From Bacteroidota bacterium (lineage in GTDB: Bacteria > Bacteroidota > Bacteroidia > B-17B0 > Aurantibacillaceae), in assembly GCA_021323535.1 (NCBI GenBank), contig JAJONO010000022.1, positions 1 through 64,000 of the forward strand: a stretch of DNA of 64,000 nucleotides, written 5' to 3'. A program made the translations under genes and the position numbers. Positions 16,328 to 26,205 of this stretch are shown here, piece after piece (positions within the stretch are counted from its first letter, which is position 1; each line of letters opens with the position of its first letter). Below the pieces are notes generated by a model. That model was not told where the DNA came from and did no database searches. It saw nothing but the letters and a program-made list of their open reading frames with translations.

Positions 16328-17788
16328 TTAAGAAATTTTTGGTTGTTTTATTTTGTAAATAGTAGCGTGTTTATAGTTTTCAAGTACTTCAGTTTCATAA
16401 TGGGACTGAACATACTTTTTAATTGAATCGTTCCCGGTCAGCAATACAGTTTCTTTGTCCAGCTTATCAACCGAAGCAATCGTAATTTGTTTATCTTTCT
16501 CTTTCAGGCTGTATTTGTAGAACAAAAGTGGGCCAATGAAATATTCGTTCACCACGGATAGTTTGTCGTATTTGAGGTTATCACGATTCTTATGAAGATA
16601 ATCGGCTACTACCTCTGCGCGTCCGAGTCCATCATTCGCGATATCGTTATTAAAAGATCTTTTACAGGCGAAATACACCGGGAAAATAAAAACGCATGAA
16701 AGCGTTAGAGCCACCATATTTTTAAGAGAAAGGGAATCTAACACCAGGGTAATAAGCTTCCATAAAAAATAAGCGCTTACGACAGATAACATCGGGAAAA
16801 CGGGCATATCGTACCAGAAACATTTACTTTTTGAAAATGAAAGTAATAAAAGAATAAACAGTGCTGAGAAAAAATTAAGAAGGATAAAATCTTTCAGTTT
16901 TTTATTTTCCTCCTTTAATGCAAAGATGAGCGCCGGTAAAACACAAACAATAAATAATGGGAACCTGTCCAGGAAAAGATTATTAAAATAAAAATCAAAA
17001 GGTTTATCATGGTCAACATTTGTGATACTTGAAGTTCTATTAATGTCACGAAGAAAATTATCTGAAATATAACCAGGTAATTGTTTTTCCCTTGAATATA
17101 AAAAGAGACCAAGAGCAGTTCCGAAAACAAGCAGCGATAACCAGAATAAAGATTCTTTAAAAATATTTTTCCTTTTTAAAAAAAGAAAGGTTGCCATAAC
17201 CGGTAAAATAAAGAGTGCGGCAAATGATTTTACAAAAAAGGCGATCATCAGGAATAACAGGCACAAAATAAGATTACGCGAATTGCCGGATGAAACATAG
17301 TTATAAAAATAAAATAGCAAGCCTGTTACTCCCAGCGTTAAGGTTGAATCCATGTCGCCTGTTCGTGCCGAGTGGAACGTAACAAAACCTTTTGCAGTAA
17401 TGAGTATTAAAACTGTTGTAACAGCAAGAATAAGAGAAAAATGTTTCTTTATAAAAGCAAAACAAATTAAGGCGGTTAAAGCGCCTGAAATAGCGGCTGG
17501 CAATCTTACACTGAATTCGTTGAATCCAAATAGGTTTACACTGATCATCTGGAACCAATAAAATAGTGGAGGTTTCCCGGCGAAATTATCTATTTGTCCG
17601 TTTGAATACGGAGTTAAAAGACTATTTCGTTCCATCATTTCATATGTATTTACTGCGTACACTGATTCGTCCCAGGCCCTGATATGAAAACTTGAAAGTC
17701 TGTGAAAAAAAATGAAATAGAACAATACAGCCAGTAACAGGTACAGGGCATAAGTTGTTCTTTTATCGATATTCGAGCCGATGGTCAT
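16328..17788 (-). CDS. GT39/ArnT-like membrane glycosyltransferase inserted in the SUF operon
   Basis: 486 residues with about ten to twelve membrane helices. The GT39/ArnT family landmarks are present near the N-terminus: the acidic loop residues in RAWDESVYAVNTYEMMERN, the GKPPLFYWFQM segment and NEFSVRLPAAISG. Such enzymes use polyprenyl-phosphate sugars to modify lipid A, proteins or polysaccharides on the periplasmic side. Its ATG overlaps the sufB stop (TAATG) and its stop is 6 bases before sufC, so it is cotranscribed with SUF genes. No SUF-related role is known to me; I read it as a passenger. Confidence 0.85.
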   Translation of the reverse strand: MTIGSNIDKRTTYALYLLLAVLFYFIFFHRLSSFHIRAWDESVYAVNTYEMMERNSLLTPYSNGQIDNFAGKPPLFYWFQMISVNLFGFNEFSVRLPAAISGALTALICFAFIKKHFSLILAVTTVLILITAKGFVTFHSARTGDMDSTLTLGVTGLLFYFYNYVSSGNSRNLILCLLFLMIAFFVKSFAALFILPVMATFLFLKRKNIFKESLFWLSLLVFGTALGLFLYSREKQLPGYISDNFLRDINRTSSITNVDHDKPFDFYFNNLFLDRFPLFIVCVLPALIFALKEENKKLKDFILLNFFSALFILLLLSFSKSKCFWYDMPVFPMLSVVSAYFLWKLITLVLDSLSLKNMVALTLSCVFIFPVYFACKRSFNNDIANDGLGRAEVVADYLHKNRDNLKYDKLSVVNEYFIGPLLFYKYSLKEKDKQITIASVDKLDKETVLLTGNDSIKKYVQSHYETEVLENYKHATIYKIKQPKIS

Positions 17789-19242
17789 TATCCTACACTT
17801 CCTTCTAAGCTGATCGCTAATAATTTCTGCGCTTCTACGGCAAATTCCATTGGTAGTTTATTCAGTACTTCTTTGCAATAACCATTCACGATCAATCCAA
17901 CTGCTTTTTCGGCATCTAATCCACGTTGTTTACAATAGAATAACTGATCTTCTCCTATTTTACTGGTTGTAGCTTCGTGTTCAACAACTGCGCTTTTATC
18001 TTTAATTTCTATGTAAGGAAAAGTATGCGCGCCGCAAGTGTCGCCCATTAATAAACTGTCGCATTGTGAGAAGTTACGGGCATTGGTGGCTCCTTTTCTT
18101 ATCTGAACCAATCCACGGTAACTGTTATTGCTTACGCCTGCCGAAATTCCTTTGGAGATAATTGTAGAGCGTGTGTTTTTACCAATGTGGATCATCTTTG
18201 TTCCTGTATCCGCTTCCTGTTTATTATTGGTAACAGCTACCGAATAAAATTCGCCGATACTGTTGTTCCCTTTTAAAATCACCGAAGGATATTTCCAGGT
18301 AATGGCTGATCCGGTTTCTACCTGCGTCCACGAAATTTTTGAATTGTCTTCGAGACAAATTCCACGTTTTGTTACAAAATTGTAAATACCGCCTTTTCCA
18401 TCTTTATCACCGGGATACCAGTTTTGTACGGTGCTGTATTTTACTTCGGCATCTTTGTGGGCGATAATTTCTACCACAGCGGCGTGTAACTGATTCTCAT
18501 CGCGTTGAGGAGCGGTACAGCCTTCGAGGTAAGAAACATAAGATCCTTCATCGGCTACGATTAGTGTTCTTTCAAACTGACCGGTACCACTGGCGTTTAT
18601 TCGGAAATAAGTGGAAAGTTCCATCGGACAACGAACGCCTTTTGGAATGTAACAGAATGAACCATCGCTGAAAACGGCGCTGTTCAATGCTGCATAATAG
18701 TTGTCGGTATGAGGCACCACCATGCCCATATATTTTTTAATAAGATCGGGATGTTCCTGAACGGCTTCGCTGAACGAACAGAAAATAATTCCTTTTTCTG
18801 CAAGTGTTTCGCGAAATGTTGTTTTTACTGAAACACTGTCGAACACCGCGTCAACTGCAATATTAGAACTTACTCCACTTAAACGTTTTTGTTCCTCGAG
18901 AGAAATACCGAGTTTTTCGAATGTTTTTAAAAGTTCGGGATCAACTTCATCCAGACTTTTTATTTCAGGTTTTTTCTTTGGGGCAGAATAATAAGATATG
19001 GCCTGAAAATCTATTTTCGGGTAAGGAAGATGCGCCCAATGATCAGGGGCCTTCATGGTTTGCCACACTTTGAATGATTTCAACCTGAATTCAAGCAGCC
19101 ACTCTGGTTCGTTTTTCTTTTTACTGAGTGCGTGAATCACATTTTCATTAAGACCGGGAGCAAAAGTCTCGGTTTCAATGTCGGTAGTAAATCCCCATTT
19201 ATATTCGCTTTGGATATGTTGTTCTAAAATCTCGTTACTCAT
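17788..19242 (-). CDS. sufB: Fe-S cluster assembly protein SufB
   Basis: 484 residues, normal SufB length. Family landmarks include [59 protein letters not shown] with the conserved cysteine, and the C-terminal [20 protein letters not shown] and [20 protein letters not shown]. SufB is the site of nascent cluster assembly in SufBC2D. Downstream of sufA across a phrase-type inverted repeat. Confidence 0.95.
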   Translation of the reverse strand: MSNEILEQHIQSEYKWGFTTDIETETFAPGLNENVIHALSKKKNEPEWLLEFRLKSFKVWQTMKAPDHWAHLPYPKIDFQAISYYSAPKKKPEIKSLDEVDPELLKTFEKLGISLEEQKRLSGVSSNIAVDAVFDSVSVKTTFRETLAEKGIIFCSFSEAVQEHPDLIKKYMGMVVPHTDNYYAALNSAVFSDGSFCYIPKGVRCPMELSTYFRINASGTGQFERTLIVADEGSYVSYLEGCTAPQRDENQLHAAVVEIIAHKDAEVKYSTVQNWYPGDKDGKGGIYNFVTKRGICLEDNSKISWTQVETGSAITWKYPSVILKGNNSIGEFYSVAVTNNKQEADTGTKMIHIGKNTRSTIISKGISAGVSNNSYRGLVQIRKGATNARNFSQCDSLLMGDTCGAHTFPYIEIKDKSAVVEHEATTSKIGEDQLFYCKQRGLDAEKAVGLIVNGYCKEVLNKLPMEFAVEAQKLLAISLEGSVG

Positions 19243-19248
19243 TATATC

Positions 19249-19319
19249 AAGTCAAAAATTTTTAAGTCAGAATTCAAAAAAAGAGTCGGTTTTTGACTTT
19301 TGAATTGAATTCTTTTGAA
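19249..19319. repeat. AAGTCAAAATTC-type inverted repeat between sufB and sufA
   Basis: AAGTCAAAAA (19249-19258) mirrors TTTTTGACTT (19290-19299), and AAGTCAGAATTCAAAA (19264-19279) mirrors parts of the following TTTTGAATTGAATTC run. The same phrase builds the perfect repeat at 36330-36372. Its place inside an operon means it cannot be a full terminator. Confidence 0.55.
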
Positions 19320-19646
19320 TTAGACAGAAAAGGATTCGCCGCAGCCGCAAGTGCGTGAAGCGTTAGGATTGTTGAATACAAAACCTTTTCCGTTTAGTCC
19401 GCCGGTATATTCGAGTTCGGTACCTACGAGATAAAGAAAACTTTTACGGTCTACTACAATCTTAATTCCTTTATCTTCGAACTGCTGATCGCCTTCTTTC
19501 ATTACATTGTCAAACTCAAGTTTGTATGAAAGTCCGCTACAGCCGCCTCCTTCTACACCAACACGGATAAAAGCCCCTTCAGGCGTTCCATCGGCTTTCA
19601 TTAATTCGATGGCATGATTCTTGGCATTTTCACTTACAGTTATCAT
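19320..19646 (-). CDS. A-type iron-sulfur carrier (SufA/IscA/ErpA)
   Basis: 108 residues of the HesB family. The three cluster-binding cysteines are in GGGCSGLSYKLEF near residue 36 and RTCGCGESF near the C-terminus. A-type carriers deliver clusters to apoproteins. It heads the SUF run, directly after the promoter at 19710-19741. The exact name among sufA/iscA/erpA cannot be set from sequence alone; position favours sufA. Confidence 0.9.
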   Translation of the reverse strand: MITVSENAKNHAIELMKADGTPEGAFIRVGVEGGGCSGLSYKLEFDNVMKEGDQQFEDKGIKIVVDRKSFLYLVGTELEYTGGLNGKGFVFNNPNASRTCGCGESFSV

Positions 19647-19709
19647 AACTTATTGATATTAAATTATTTATACTCTTTATTCTTAATTAGATTAATTCTA
19701 ATTTCTATA

Positions 19710-19741
19710 CAAAAATACCATTTTTATGGTAGTTTTTCAAA
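19710..19741 (-). promoter_or_regulatory. -33/-7 promoter of the SUF operon
   Basis: On the minus strand TTTG (19741-19738), a 20-base spacer and TATTTTTG (19717-19710) form a textbook Bacteroidota promoter. Transcription would start near 19703, giving a leader of about 57 bases. I see no obvious IscR/Fur-like operator. Confidence 0.7.
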
Positions 19742-19908
19742 TAATTGGGAATAAAAAATGCAAAATGGTACGGGAATTGGTTTCCAGTACAAAAAGTACA
19801 GGTTTTGACATCAAAAACCTTGTCTTCATTATTAACAAGGCAATGATTATAAAACTTTGACAAAGCAAAAAGCCGCCCCTTTTTTTTAGATAATTTCATT
19901 TTTTAAAG

Positions 19909-20727
19909 TTGAAGAAAACTGCATTTATATTTTTGTTCCTGTTGACCTCTTTGCTGAGCTCGGCGCAGGCCGCCGATACCCTCTACATCAATTACAATGT
20001 AATGGCGCCCTTTTCGAACGTTGTGGATAACAAACCCGTTGGGATTGAAATTGATATTATTAACGAATATGCCATGTGGCTGAAAGTGAATAAAAAGATG
20101 GATATTACAGTGAAATACAACTCGTTCAGCGATTTCGATCTGTTTTATTCCATCACCAGAAAAGCTTCCAAAAACACAATAGGGCTCGGGGCCATAACCA
20201 TTACTCCCGAGAAGGCAAAAGAAGTCGATTTTTCCGCTGCCTATCTGAAGAATGTAGCCTTTTGTATTACGAATGGAAACGCCCCCGATATCAAAACAAA
20301 AACTTCTGGCGATATTATCAAAGGCCTTGGAAGTATGACCGCGCTTACAATTCCTGGAACAAATCTAAGCAAGTATGTCAATGAACTTAAAAAGACTTAT
20401 GTAAAGGATCTGAAAATAAACAATCAAACCAGCCAGGTAAAAATGCTTGATGAGATCGCGAAAAATGTTCTCAATTTCGCGTATGTTGACGCTATTGAAT
20501 TCTGGTTTTACCTCAAAAGCAATCCACAGAAATTTCTCAAAATGCAGAAAGTTCTCAATCAGTCCAAGGAAGAACTGGCATTCATCATGCCAAAAGGTAG
20601 TCAGCACAAAGCTCTCTTTAACGAGTTTTTTTCGGGCCCTACAGGTTTTAAAACTACCCGTAATTACCGGGCCATTCTTGAAAAATACGTGGGTTCATAC
20701 ATGACCCAGAATATGGCGATAAATTAA
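19909..20727 (+). CDS. Periplasmic substrate-binding protein, SBP_bac_3 family
   Basis: 272 residues starting at TTG (no suitable ATG nearby). Signal peptide KKTAFIFLFLLTSLLSSAQA. The mature protein follows the type 3 amino-acid-binding fold: LYINYNVMAPFSN, PVGIEIDIINEYAMWL, GLGAITITPEKAKEVDFSAA, MTALTIPGTNLSKYVNEL and LAFIMPKGSQHKALFNEFF. No ABC permease or ATPase genes are adjacent, so it may work with a distant transporter or as a sensor. Divergent from the SUF promoter. Confidence 0.82.
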   Translation: MKKTAFIFLFLLTSLLSSAQAADTLYINYNVMAPFSNVVDNKPVGIEIDIINEYAMWLKVNKKMDITVKYNSFSDFDLFYSITRKASKNTIGLGAITITPEKAKEVDFSAAYLKNVAFCITNGNAPDIKTKTSGDIIKGLGSMTALTIPGTNLSKYVNELKKTYVKDLKINNQTSQVKMLDEIAKNVLNFAYVDAIEFWFYLKSNPQKFLKMQKVLNQSKEELAFIMPKGSQHKALFNEFFSGPTGFKTTRNYRAILEKYVGSYMTQNMAIN

Positions 20728-20740
20728 TATCTTCGCCACT

Positions 20741-21331
20741 ATGCACAAGATCACCGAAATCAGGGAAACTTACAAGGCGCAACGCAAAGAAAAAGTTGAT
20801 GGTGTTGATACCATGGTAGAGAAAGAACTTGTAAGATTCAAGCCCGTTAATTATGTAAGTGGCTGGGCCAGGTTCGGGCATTTTCTTCTTGATAAAATCT
20901 TTGTCACAATTTTTGGATTAATGATCGGACTGGTGATAGGTTTTGTTGTTGTGATTCTTGGAGGTACAGTTTCTCTTGACCCTGACACGGTAAGGATTTA
21001 TGATTCTTTGTTGAATTGGTTTTTAATCCGCCCGTTATTTTATTTTATCTTTGAAGCTACAATGCAGGCCACGCCTGCAAAAGCCATATTGAAAAGGGTA
21101 GTGGTGGATGAATACGGAAACAAACCAACAGTTAAACAGATATTTATCCGGTCCATTTCACGCGCTGTTCCTTTCGAAGGCTTCTCCTGCCTCAGCGAAA
21201 CAGGTTGGCACGATGACTGGAGCAAAACATTTGTGATAAGAAAAAAAGATCTTGAAGAATTAAGACTGATACAAAAAATACAGAATATACAAGAGCAGGA
21301 AATAACACCTGAAGCAGAACAAAGACAATGA
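20741..21331 (+). CDS. RDD family membrane protein
   Basis: 196 residues. The RDD domain follows a 40-residue charged N-terminus: FGHFLLDKIFVTIFGLMIG, a second helix, then FYFIFEATMQATPAKAILKR and VVDEYGNKPTVKQIFIRSIS, the conserved helix and arginine region. RDD proteins are three-helix membrane proteins, some linked to Na+ or proton transport. Starts 13 bases after the binding-protein stop and overlaps the next gene by ATGA, so the three genes form one unit. Confidence 0.85.
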   Translation: MHKITEIRETYKAQRKEKVDGVDTMVEKELVRFKPVNYVSGWARFGHFLLDKIFVTIFGLMIGLVIGFVVVILGGTVSLDPDTVRIYDSLLNWFLIRPLFYFIFEATMQATPAKAILKRVVVDEYGNKPTVKQIFIRSISRAVPFEGFSCLSETGWHDDWSKTFVIRKKDLEELRLIQKIQNIQEQEITPEAEQRQ

Positions 21332-21903
21332 TAGCAATAGATAAAACAATAGTGAGTGAAGATCTGCTCGATAAAAGATTTGTTTGCGATTTAAATGCCT
21401 GTAAAGGTGCCTGCTGTGTTGCGGGCGACAGTGGAGCGCCGCTGGATAAGGAAGAACTTCCAGTACTGGAATCTGTTCTTGAAAAAGTAAAACCTTACAT
21501 GGTGAAGAAAGGTATTATAGCCATTGAAAAACATGGCGCTTACGAAATAGATAGTGATGGTGATTATACAACAACGCTTGTAAGTGAAGGCGCCGAATGC
21601 GCGTTTGTTTATTTTGATGAAACCAAAACTGCAAAATGCGCCATTGAAAAAGCATACAAAGAAGGAAAGATCGACTGGCAAAAACCAATCAGCTGTCATT
21701 TATATCCCGTTCGCATTACACCCTATAAAAATTACGACGCAGTTAATTATCATAAGTGGGACGTTTGTAAACCTGCCTGCGATTGCGGAAAAAAACTTGA
21801 CATTCCTGTCTATAAATTTCTGAAAGAACCACTCATTCGCAAATACGGTAAGGAATGGTTCAAACAACTTGAAAAAAGCGCGGCGCTTTACCTCAAAAAA
21901 TAA
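21328..21903 (+). CDS. DUF3109 family cysteine-rich protein
   Basis: 191 residues with the DUF3109 cysteine pattern: CDLNACKGACCVAGDSGAPL near residue 21, then C-A-F, C-A-I, SCHLYPVRI and CKPACDCGKK. The family resembles YkgJ-type proteins with a conserved cysteine cluster that probably binds Fe or Zn. Function unknown. Translationally coupled to the RDD gene. Confidence 0.85.
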   Translation: MIAIDKTIVSEDLLDKRFVCDLNACKGACCVAGDSGAPLDKEELPVLESVLEKVKPYMVKKGIIAIEKHGAYEIDSDGDYTTTLVSEGAECAFVYFDETKTAKCAIEKAYKEGKIDWQKPISCHLYPVRITPYKNYDAVNYHKWDVCKPACDCGKKLDIPVYKFLKEPLIRKYGKEWFKQLEKSAALYLKK

Positions 21904-21911
21904 GTTTAAAA

Positions 21912-22841
21912 ATGAAAGTTTTAATTACAGGTTCTAACGGCTTACTCGGACAAAAACTCGTATATAAATTACGAAACAACGACAAAATAAAACTCATAGC
22001 TACGGCGCGTGGAGAGAACCGCCTGGTACAAAGAGATGGTTATATTTACGAATCGCTTGATATTACCAATAAGCAAAACGTTGAAGAGGTTTTTAAAAAG
22101 TATTTACCCGATGCGGTGATCAACACAGCTGCAATGACCAACGTTGACGCCTGCGAAACTGAAAAAGAAAATTGCTGGGCCATGAATGTTACCGCGGTGG
22201 AACACCAGGTAAACACTCTGACACAGTTAAAAAAAGAAAACGCAGGATATAATCCGCATTTTATTCATTTAAGCACCGATTTTATTTTTGATGGAACTCA
22301 TGGTCCGCTCGACGAAAATGAGAAACCGAATCCTTTAAGCTATTACGCAGAAAGTAAACTTGCTGCCGAAAAAGTTGTTCAGGCTTCGTCACTCGACTGG
22401 GCTATCGCAAGAACGGTTCTTGTTTACGGAATTGTAGACAATATGAGCCGCAGTAATATTGTACTCTGGGTAAAATCAAACCTTGAACAGGGAAAGAAAA
22501 TAAATGTAGTAGACGATCAGTTTCGTACTCCTACGCTAGCAGAAGATCTGGCAGATGGCTGTATTTTAATTGTGCAGAAAAAAGCTAAAGGCATTTACAA
22601 TATTTCAGGAAAAGATTTTTACAGCATTCTTGAACTTGCTCAGAAAGTAGCGGATTACTACGGACTTGATAAATCGCTTATCAATCCAAGTAAGAGCTCC
22701 GACATTAAGCAGCCCGCCAAACGTCCGCCAATAACAGGTTTTATCATCGACAAAGCCAGGAAAGATCTTGGATACAATCCTCACAGTTTCGAAGAAGGAA
22801 TTAGGATCCTTGAAGATCAGATTTCAGAAATGAACAAATAG
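21912..22841 (+). CDS. RmlD-like NAD(P)-dependent sugar-nucleotide reductase / SDR
   Basis: 309 residues. Rossmann start KVLITGSNGLLGQKLVYKL, the DAVINTAAMTNVDACE segment typical of dTDP-4-dehydrorhamnose reductase relatives, catalytic YYAESKLAAEK (Y-x-x-x-K) near residue 155, and DDQFRTPTLAEDLADG. RmlD makes dTDP-L-rhamnose, but no rmlA/B/C genes are here, so substrate is uncertain. Last gene of its run; a strong terminator follows. Confidence 0.8.
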   Translation: MKVLITGSNGLLGQKLVYKLRNNDKIKLIATARGENRLVQRDGYIYESLDITNKQNVEEVFKKYLPDAVINTAAMTNVDACETEKENCWAMNVTAVEHQVNTLTQLKKENAGYNPHFIHLSTDFIFDGTHGPLDENEKPNPLSYYAESKLAAEKVVQASSLDWAIARTVLVYGIVDNMSRSNIVLWVKSNLEQGKKINVVDDQFRTPTLAEDLADGCILIVQKKAKGIYNISGKDFYSILELAQKVADYYGLDKSLINPSKSSDIKQPAKRPPITGFIIDKARKDLGYNPHSFEEGIRILEDQISEMNK

Positions 22842-22872
22842 AAAAAGGCCGGATATATTACCGGCCTTTTTT
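22842..22872 (+). terminator. Rho-independent terminator after the RmlD-like gene
   Basis: AAAAAGGCCGG, an 8-base loop, CCGGCCTTTTTT: an 11-bp stem with flanking A and T tracts. It is symmetric enough to stop transcription from both convergent genes. Confidence 0.9.
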
Positions 22873-22889
22873 ATCGATTATCTGCTTAA

Positions 22890-23285
22890 TTAACCTTTAG
22901 ATTCCCAAAGATCCCAGCTAAGGTCGAATTTATAAAACATACCGTTTCCGCCTTCCCATGTCCAGTCCGAAGCTTCGGTCCATGTTTTTCCACTGTCACC
23001 ACTCTCAACGACTTTACCATCGTTGATTTTTACCCATTTCCCGTCTTTTGACTGCCACATGTTGTCTTTTGCTTTATCCCATTTTTTTCCGTCGGTAGAC
23101 ATCCAGATGGTTTTATCATTCTTGTTTAGTTTATACCATACTTTGTTATTACCCATCCAGTTTCCTTTCTCTGATTTTTTCCAATCATGATTGGACATGG
23201 TAATACCTGGTTCAACTTTTAACGAAGCTGCTGTAGCGCAAAGACTCAAGGTTACCAGAGCAATTGCAGAAATTAGTTTTTTCAT
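22890..23285 (-). CDS. Small secreted tryptophan-rich repeat protein
   Basis: 131 residues, signal peptide MKKLISAIALVTLSLCATAA. The mature part contains at least five short W-containing units (NHDWKKSEKGNWMGNNKVWY, TIWMSTDGKKWDKAKDNMW, GKTWTEASDWTWEGG), each with a K-W-x-K or W-x-x-D/G feel, like sialidase-type or BNR-like beta units. No catalytic motif. Probably an exported beta-structured protein of unknown function. Confidence 0.65.
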   Translation of the reverse strand: MKKLISAIALVTLSLCATAASLKVEPGITMSNHDWKKSEKGNWMGNNKVWYKLNKNDKTIWMSTDGKKWDKAKDNMWQSKDGKWVKINDGKVVESGDSGKTWTEASDWTWEGGNGMFYKFDLSWDLWESKG

Positions 23286-23518
23286 TTTTGTTTTGGATTT
23301 AATTTCTTTACTCTACGAAAAAAACATACCCTGAATGCTATAAACGAAAGGAATTAGCTGCAAGCCGTTCCAGCAGGTCTTTATTCCTGTTTCCCCGTAA
23401 ATTTTGGGTTTAACAAAGTTTGGAATCCTTTCTACAATCCAAAGTTGATATCTTACGTTTATAACAAAGAACCTTCTTCCCATATTCTTTAACTTTATTA
23501 GTTCCAGCAACACGGAAA

Positions 23519-25027
23519 TTGGCAAGCGGCATTAAAAAACTGGCAGGACAAACGGTCATCTATGGCCTTGGAACTATTTTGCCCCGGTTTTTAAATTACC
23601 TGCTTACACCTGTTCTCACAATTAAAGCATTCACTCCGGCCGAGTACGGTATCAATAGTGAGATCTACGCATACATTTCTTTTCTCAATGTAATATTTAC
23701 TTATGGGATGGAGACAACTTTCTTTAATTTCAATTCAAAGCTTGACAATAAAAAGGAAGTATTTAATACTGCGCTTACATCTCTCCTGTTATCTTCCATT
23801 GTTTTTTCGCTTCTTCTGATTGCATTCTCTTCGTCCATTGCAGGCGCGTTATCTACACCGAATGCTGTTTACAGCACACAATTCATTATCTGGAGCGTGC
23901 TGATCATCGCGACTGACGCAATCATGACCATCCCATTCGCCAATATGCGGGCCGAAAACAAAGCATTGCAGTTTTCACTTCTGAAATTAAGCAACGTGAT
24001 TATCAACTTTGGTCTTACAATTTTTTATGTGAAGGTTTGTCGCAATGCCTATCTCAATAACGAAGACAATTTTTTTGCTTCATTTTATAATCCGGAAATC
24101 GGGATTGGATATACTTTTCTTGCCAACCTGATCGCGAATGTTTTCACACTTGTTTTTTTAAGCAGACAATTTCTCGCTCTCAGCTTTAAATTCAACATGG
24201 AACTTTTGAAGGAAATGCTGAGTTACGCCTGGCCATTGATTATTCTTGGCCTTGCAGGGATGGTGAATGAGACACTGGACAGGATTATACTTAAAAAATT
24301 AATGACAGATAAATCAGCCGCTCAGAATGCGCAAGGGATTTACGGCGCATGTTACAAAATCGCGATCCTGATGACCATTTTCATCCAGGCTTTTCGTTAT
24401 GCTGCCGAGCCTTTTTTCTTTGGGAAAGCGAAAGAAAAAGATTCTCAAAAATCCTATGCAGTCATTATGAAGTACTTCGTTATTTTTTGTCTCTTTCTCT
24501 TTCTCGGAACCGCAATGAACCTCGACTGGATTCAATATTTCATTGGCGTGGAATTCAGAAAAGGAATCTCAGTTGTACCTATACTTCTGTTAGCGAATTT
24601 ATGCCTTGGGGTAGTGTACAATCTTTCTATCTGGTATAAATTGAGCGGACAAACAAAATACGGCGCTGTGATTGCGATTGTTGGCGCCGTTATTACAATT
24701 ACGATCAACGTTATTTTTGTTCCTGAATACTCTTATGTGGCCTGCGCCTGGGCCACGCTGGCGGCTTATGCAAGCATGATGATATTATCTTATATTCTTG
24801 GACAGAAATATTTTCCGATCAGATATAATCTGAGGGCCATGTTTGTTTATACATTTCTTTCGCTTGGATTGTATTTTGTTTCTTTCATTTATGGCGGAAT
24901 GGAAAATACGTTCGTAAAGGTTATTCTGAATAATTTGTTGGTAATACTGTTTGCATGGCTGGTTTATAAGCTGGAGATTTCAAATCTGAAAAAACTCCGC
25001 GCCAATGTCAGCAAAACTAACAGTTAA
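23519..25027 (+). CDS. Polysaccharide flippase (Wzx/MVF-like)
   Basis: 502 residues with about fourteen membrane helices, starting at TTG. The opening [20 protein letters not shown] and the [20 protein letters not shown] segment are typical of the Polysacc_synt family (MOP superfamily), which flips lipid-linked sugar repeat units across the inner membrane. No glycan cluster surrounds it. Its 3' end overlaps dut by 23 bases. Confidence 0.85.
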   Translation: MASGIKKLAGQTVIYGLGTILPRFLNYLLTPVLTIKAFTPAEYGINSEIYAYISFLNVIFTYGMETTFFNFNSKLDNKKEVFNTALTSLLLSSIVFSLLLIAFSSSIAGALSTPNAVYSTQFIIWSVLIIATDAIMTIPFANMRAENKALQFSLLKLSNVIINFGLTIFYVKVCRNAYLNNEDNFFASFYNPEIGIGYTFLANLIANVFTLVFLSRQFLALSFKFNMELLKEMLSYAWPLIILGLAGMVNETLDRIILKKLMTDKSAAQNAQGIYGACYKIAILMTIFIQAFRYAAEPFFFGKAKEKDSQKSYAVIMKYFVIFCLFLFLGTAMNLDWIQYFIGVEFRKGISVVPILLLANLCLGVVYNLSIWYKLSGQTKYGAVIAIVGAVITITINVIFVPEYSYVACAWATLAAYASMMILSYILGQKYFPIRYNLRAMFVYTFLSLGLYFVSFIYGGMENTFVKVILNNLLVILFAWLVYKLEISNLKKLRANVSKTNS

Positions 25028-25451
25028 AGTCATTAACCAATCCAAACATGCCTTACCGGAATATGCAACCGCATTAGCAGCGGGATTAGATCTTAAAGCA
25101 AATATTTCGGAGCCAATTATTTTAAAGTCCTTACAGCGACAATTAATCCCAACCGGATTATTTATAGAATTACCTGAAAGTTATGAAGCGCAGATCCGTC
25201 CCCGTAGTGGATTGGCATTCAAAAACGGTATCACGGTGTTAAACTCACCTGGAACCATTGACGCGGATTATCGTGGCGAAGTAAAAGTTCTTTTGGTGAA
25301 TTTATCGAACGAAGATTTTACCATTAACGACGGCGAACGAATTGCACAGATGGTTGTAGCAAAACACGAACAAATCTCCTGGCAGCAGGTTGATTCATTG
25401 GAGGAATCGGCAAGAGGAGAGGGGGGATTTGGGAGCACTGGTAAGAAATGA
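25005..25451 (+). CDS. dut: Deoxyuridine 5'-triphosphate nucleotidohydrolase (dUTPase)
   Basis: 148 residues, trimeric dUTPase length. All five motifs are visible: [13 protein letters not shown] (1), [11 protein letters not shown] (2), [19 protein letters not shown] (3, with the catalytic Asp and the uracil-binding Tyr), GERIAQMVV (4) and [11 protein letters not shown] (5). It hydrolyses dUTP to dUMP, keeping uracil out of DNA. The ATG lies inside the flippase gene. Confidence 0.95.
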   Translation: MSAKLTVKVINQSKHALPEYATALAAGLDLKANISEPIILKSLQRQLIPTGLFIELPESYEAQIRPRSGLAFKNGITVLNSPGTIDADYRGEVKVLLVNLSNEDFTINDGERIAQMVVAKHEQISWQQVDSLEESARGEGGFGSTGKK

Positions 25452-25460
25452 TAAATGTTG

Positions 25461-25520
25461 AATTATAAATTTTAAATGGTGCGAATCTCATTTAACATTC
25501 ACCATTTATAATTTAAAATT
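25461..25520. repeat. AT-rich inverted repeat between convergent dut and TPR gene
   Basis: AATTATAAATTTTAAATGGTG (25461-25481) faces CACCATTTATAATTTAAAATT (25500-25520), about 21 bases per arm with paired A/T swaps. It shares phrases with the repeat at 5184-5236. Position between two convergent genes fits a bidirectional terminator. Confidence 0.6.
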
Positions 25521-26202
25521 ACTTACAAAAGTTGTCCTTTACTTCTTCCGCAATCTGGGAACCTGCTTTAATGGCGTTATTAATAACTTCACAGGATTTG
25601 GTATTACTTTTTAATCCCTGGTAAATATATGCGAGGCCCAGGTAAGCATCGTAATTTTTAGGATCGAGATTAATGGTGTTTTCATAATCTTTTATGGCGG
25701 CAGGATAATTTCCAAGAAATTCGTACCAGTAACCTCTCGAGTAATAGGCCAGCGAGTATATAGGTTTGAGGGCGATACAGGCTGTAAGATCTTCAATGGC
25801 CTTATCATACTCTTCCATAAGCCCGAAGGCAAGTGCGCGGTTGTACAAAGCTTTAATATGTTTTGAGTTTTTAGCAAGTACCGAGCTGAACTCATTCACA
25901 CTCTTTCCGTAATTTTTTCCTGATAAATAAATTAGTCCGTTCACAAAATGCGCCTCGTAAAAATCCGGGTAGGTTTTCAGAAGGTCCTTTGTGATCAGTT
26001 TCGCTTCGGCAATATTATTTTGTTTAAGACAAATTAGGGCTCGGTAATACATGACACTGTCTTTACAATATTTACATGTGGTACAGGAATCGAGAATGGC
26101 CATGTTCTTTGGCGAAAGATCGTTTCTTACGCGCTGAAATACAGATTGAGCACCTGCCGAAAAGCAAACAAGCAACAAAAGATATATGGTAATCTTTTTC
26201 AT
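25519..26202 (-). CDS. Secreted tetratricopeptide-repeat protein
   Basis: 227 residues. Signal peptide MKKITIYLLLLVCFSAGAQ, a C-x-x-C pair (SCTTCKYCKD) and then about four TPR units, the clearest being ALYNRALAFGLMEEYDKAIE, AYYSRGYWYEFLGNYPAAIK and AYLGLAYIYQGLKSN. TPR proteins mediate protein contacts. It starts 3 bases after the stop of a PorP/SprF-like gene, which suggests a link to T9SS or gliding-related envelope machinery. Confidence 0.8.
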   Translation of the reverse strand: MKKITIYLLLLVCFSAGAQSVFQRVRNDLSPKNMAILDSCTTCKYCKDSVMYYRALICLKQNNIAEAKLITKDLLKTYPDFYEAHFVNGLIYLSGKNYGKSVNEFSSVLAKNSKHIKALYNRALAFGLMEEYDKAIEDLTACIALKPIYSLAYYSRGYWYEFLGNYPAAIKDYENTINLDPKNYDAYLGLAYIYQGLKSNTKSCEVINNAIKAGSQIAEEVKDNFCK

Positions 26203-26205
26203 TTT

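Noticed and set aside
19705-19899. 64-codon minus-strand gene upstream of sufA
   Set aside because: It covers the SUF promoter and has a low-complexity composition.
23313-23525. 70-codon minus-strand gene between the Trp-rich protein and the flippase
   Set aside because: No protein features, and it overlaps the flippase start and intergenic AT-rich DNA.
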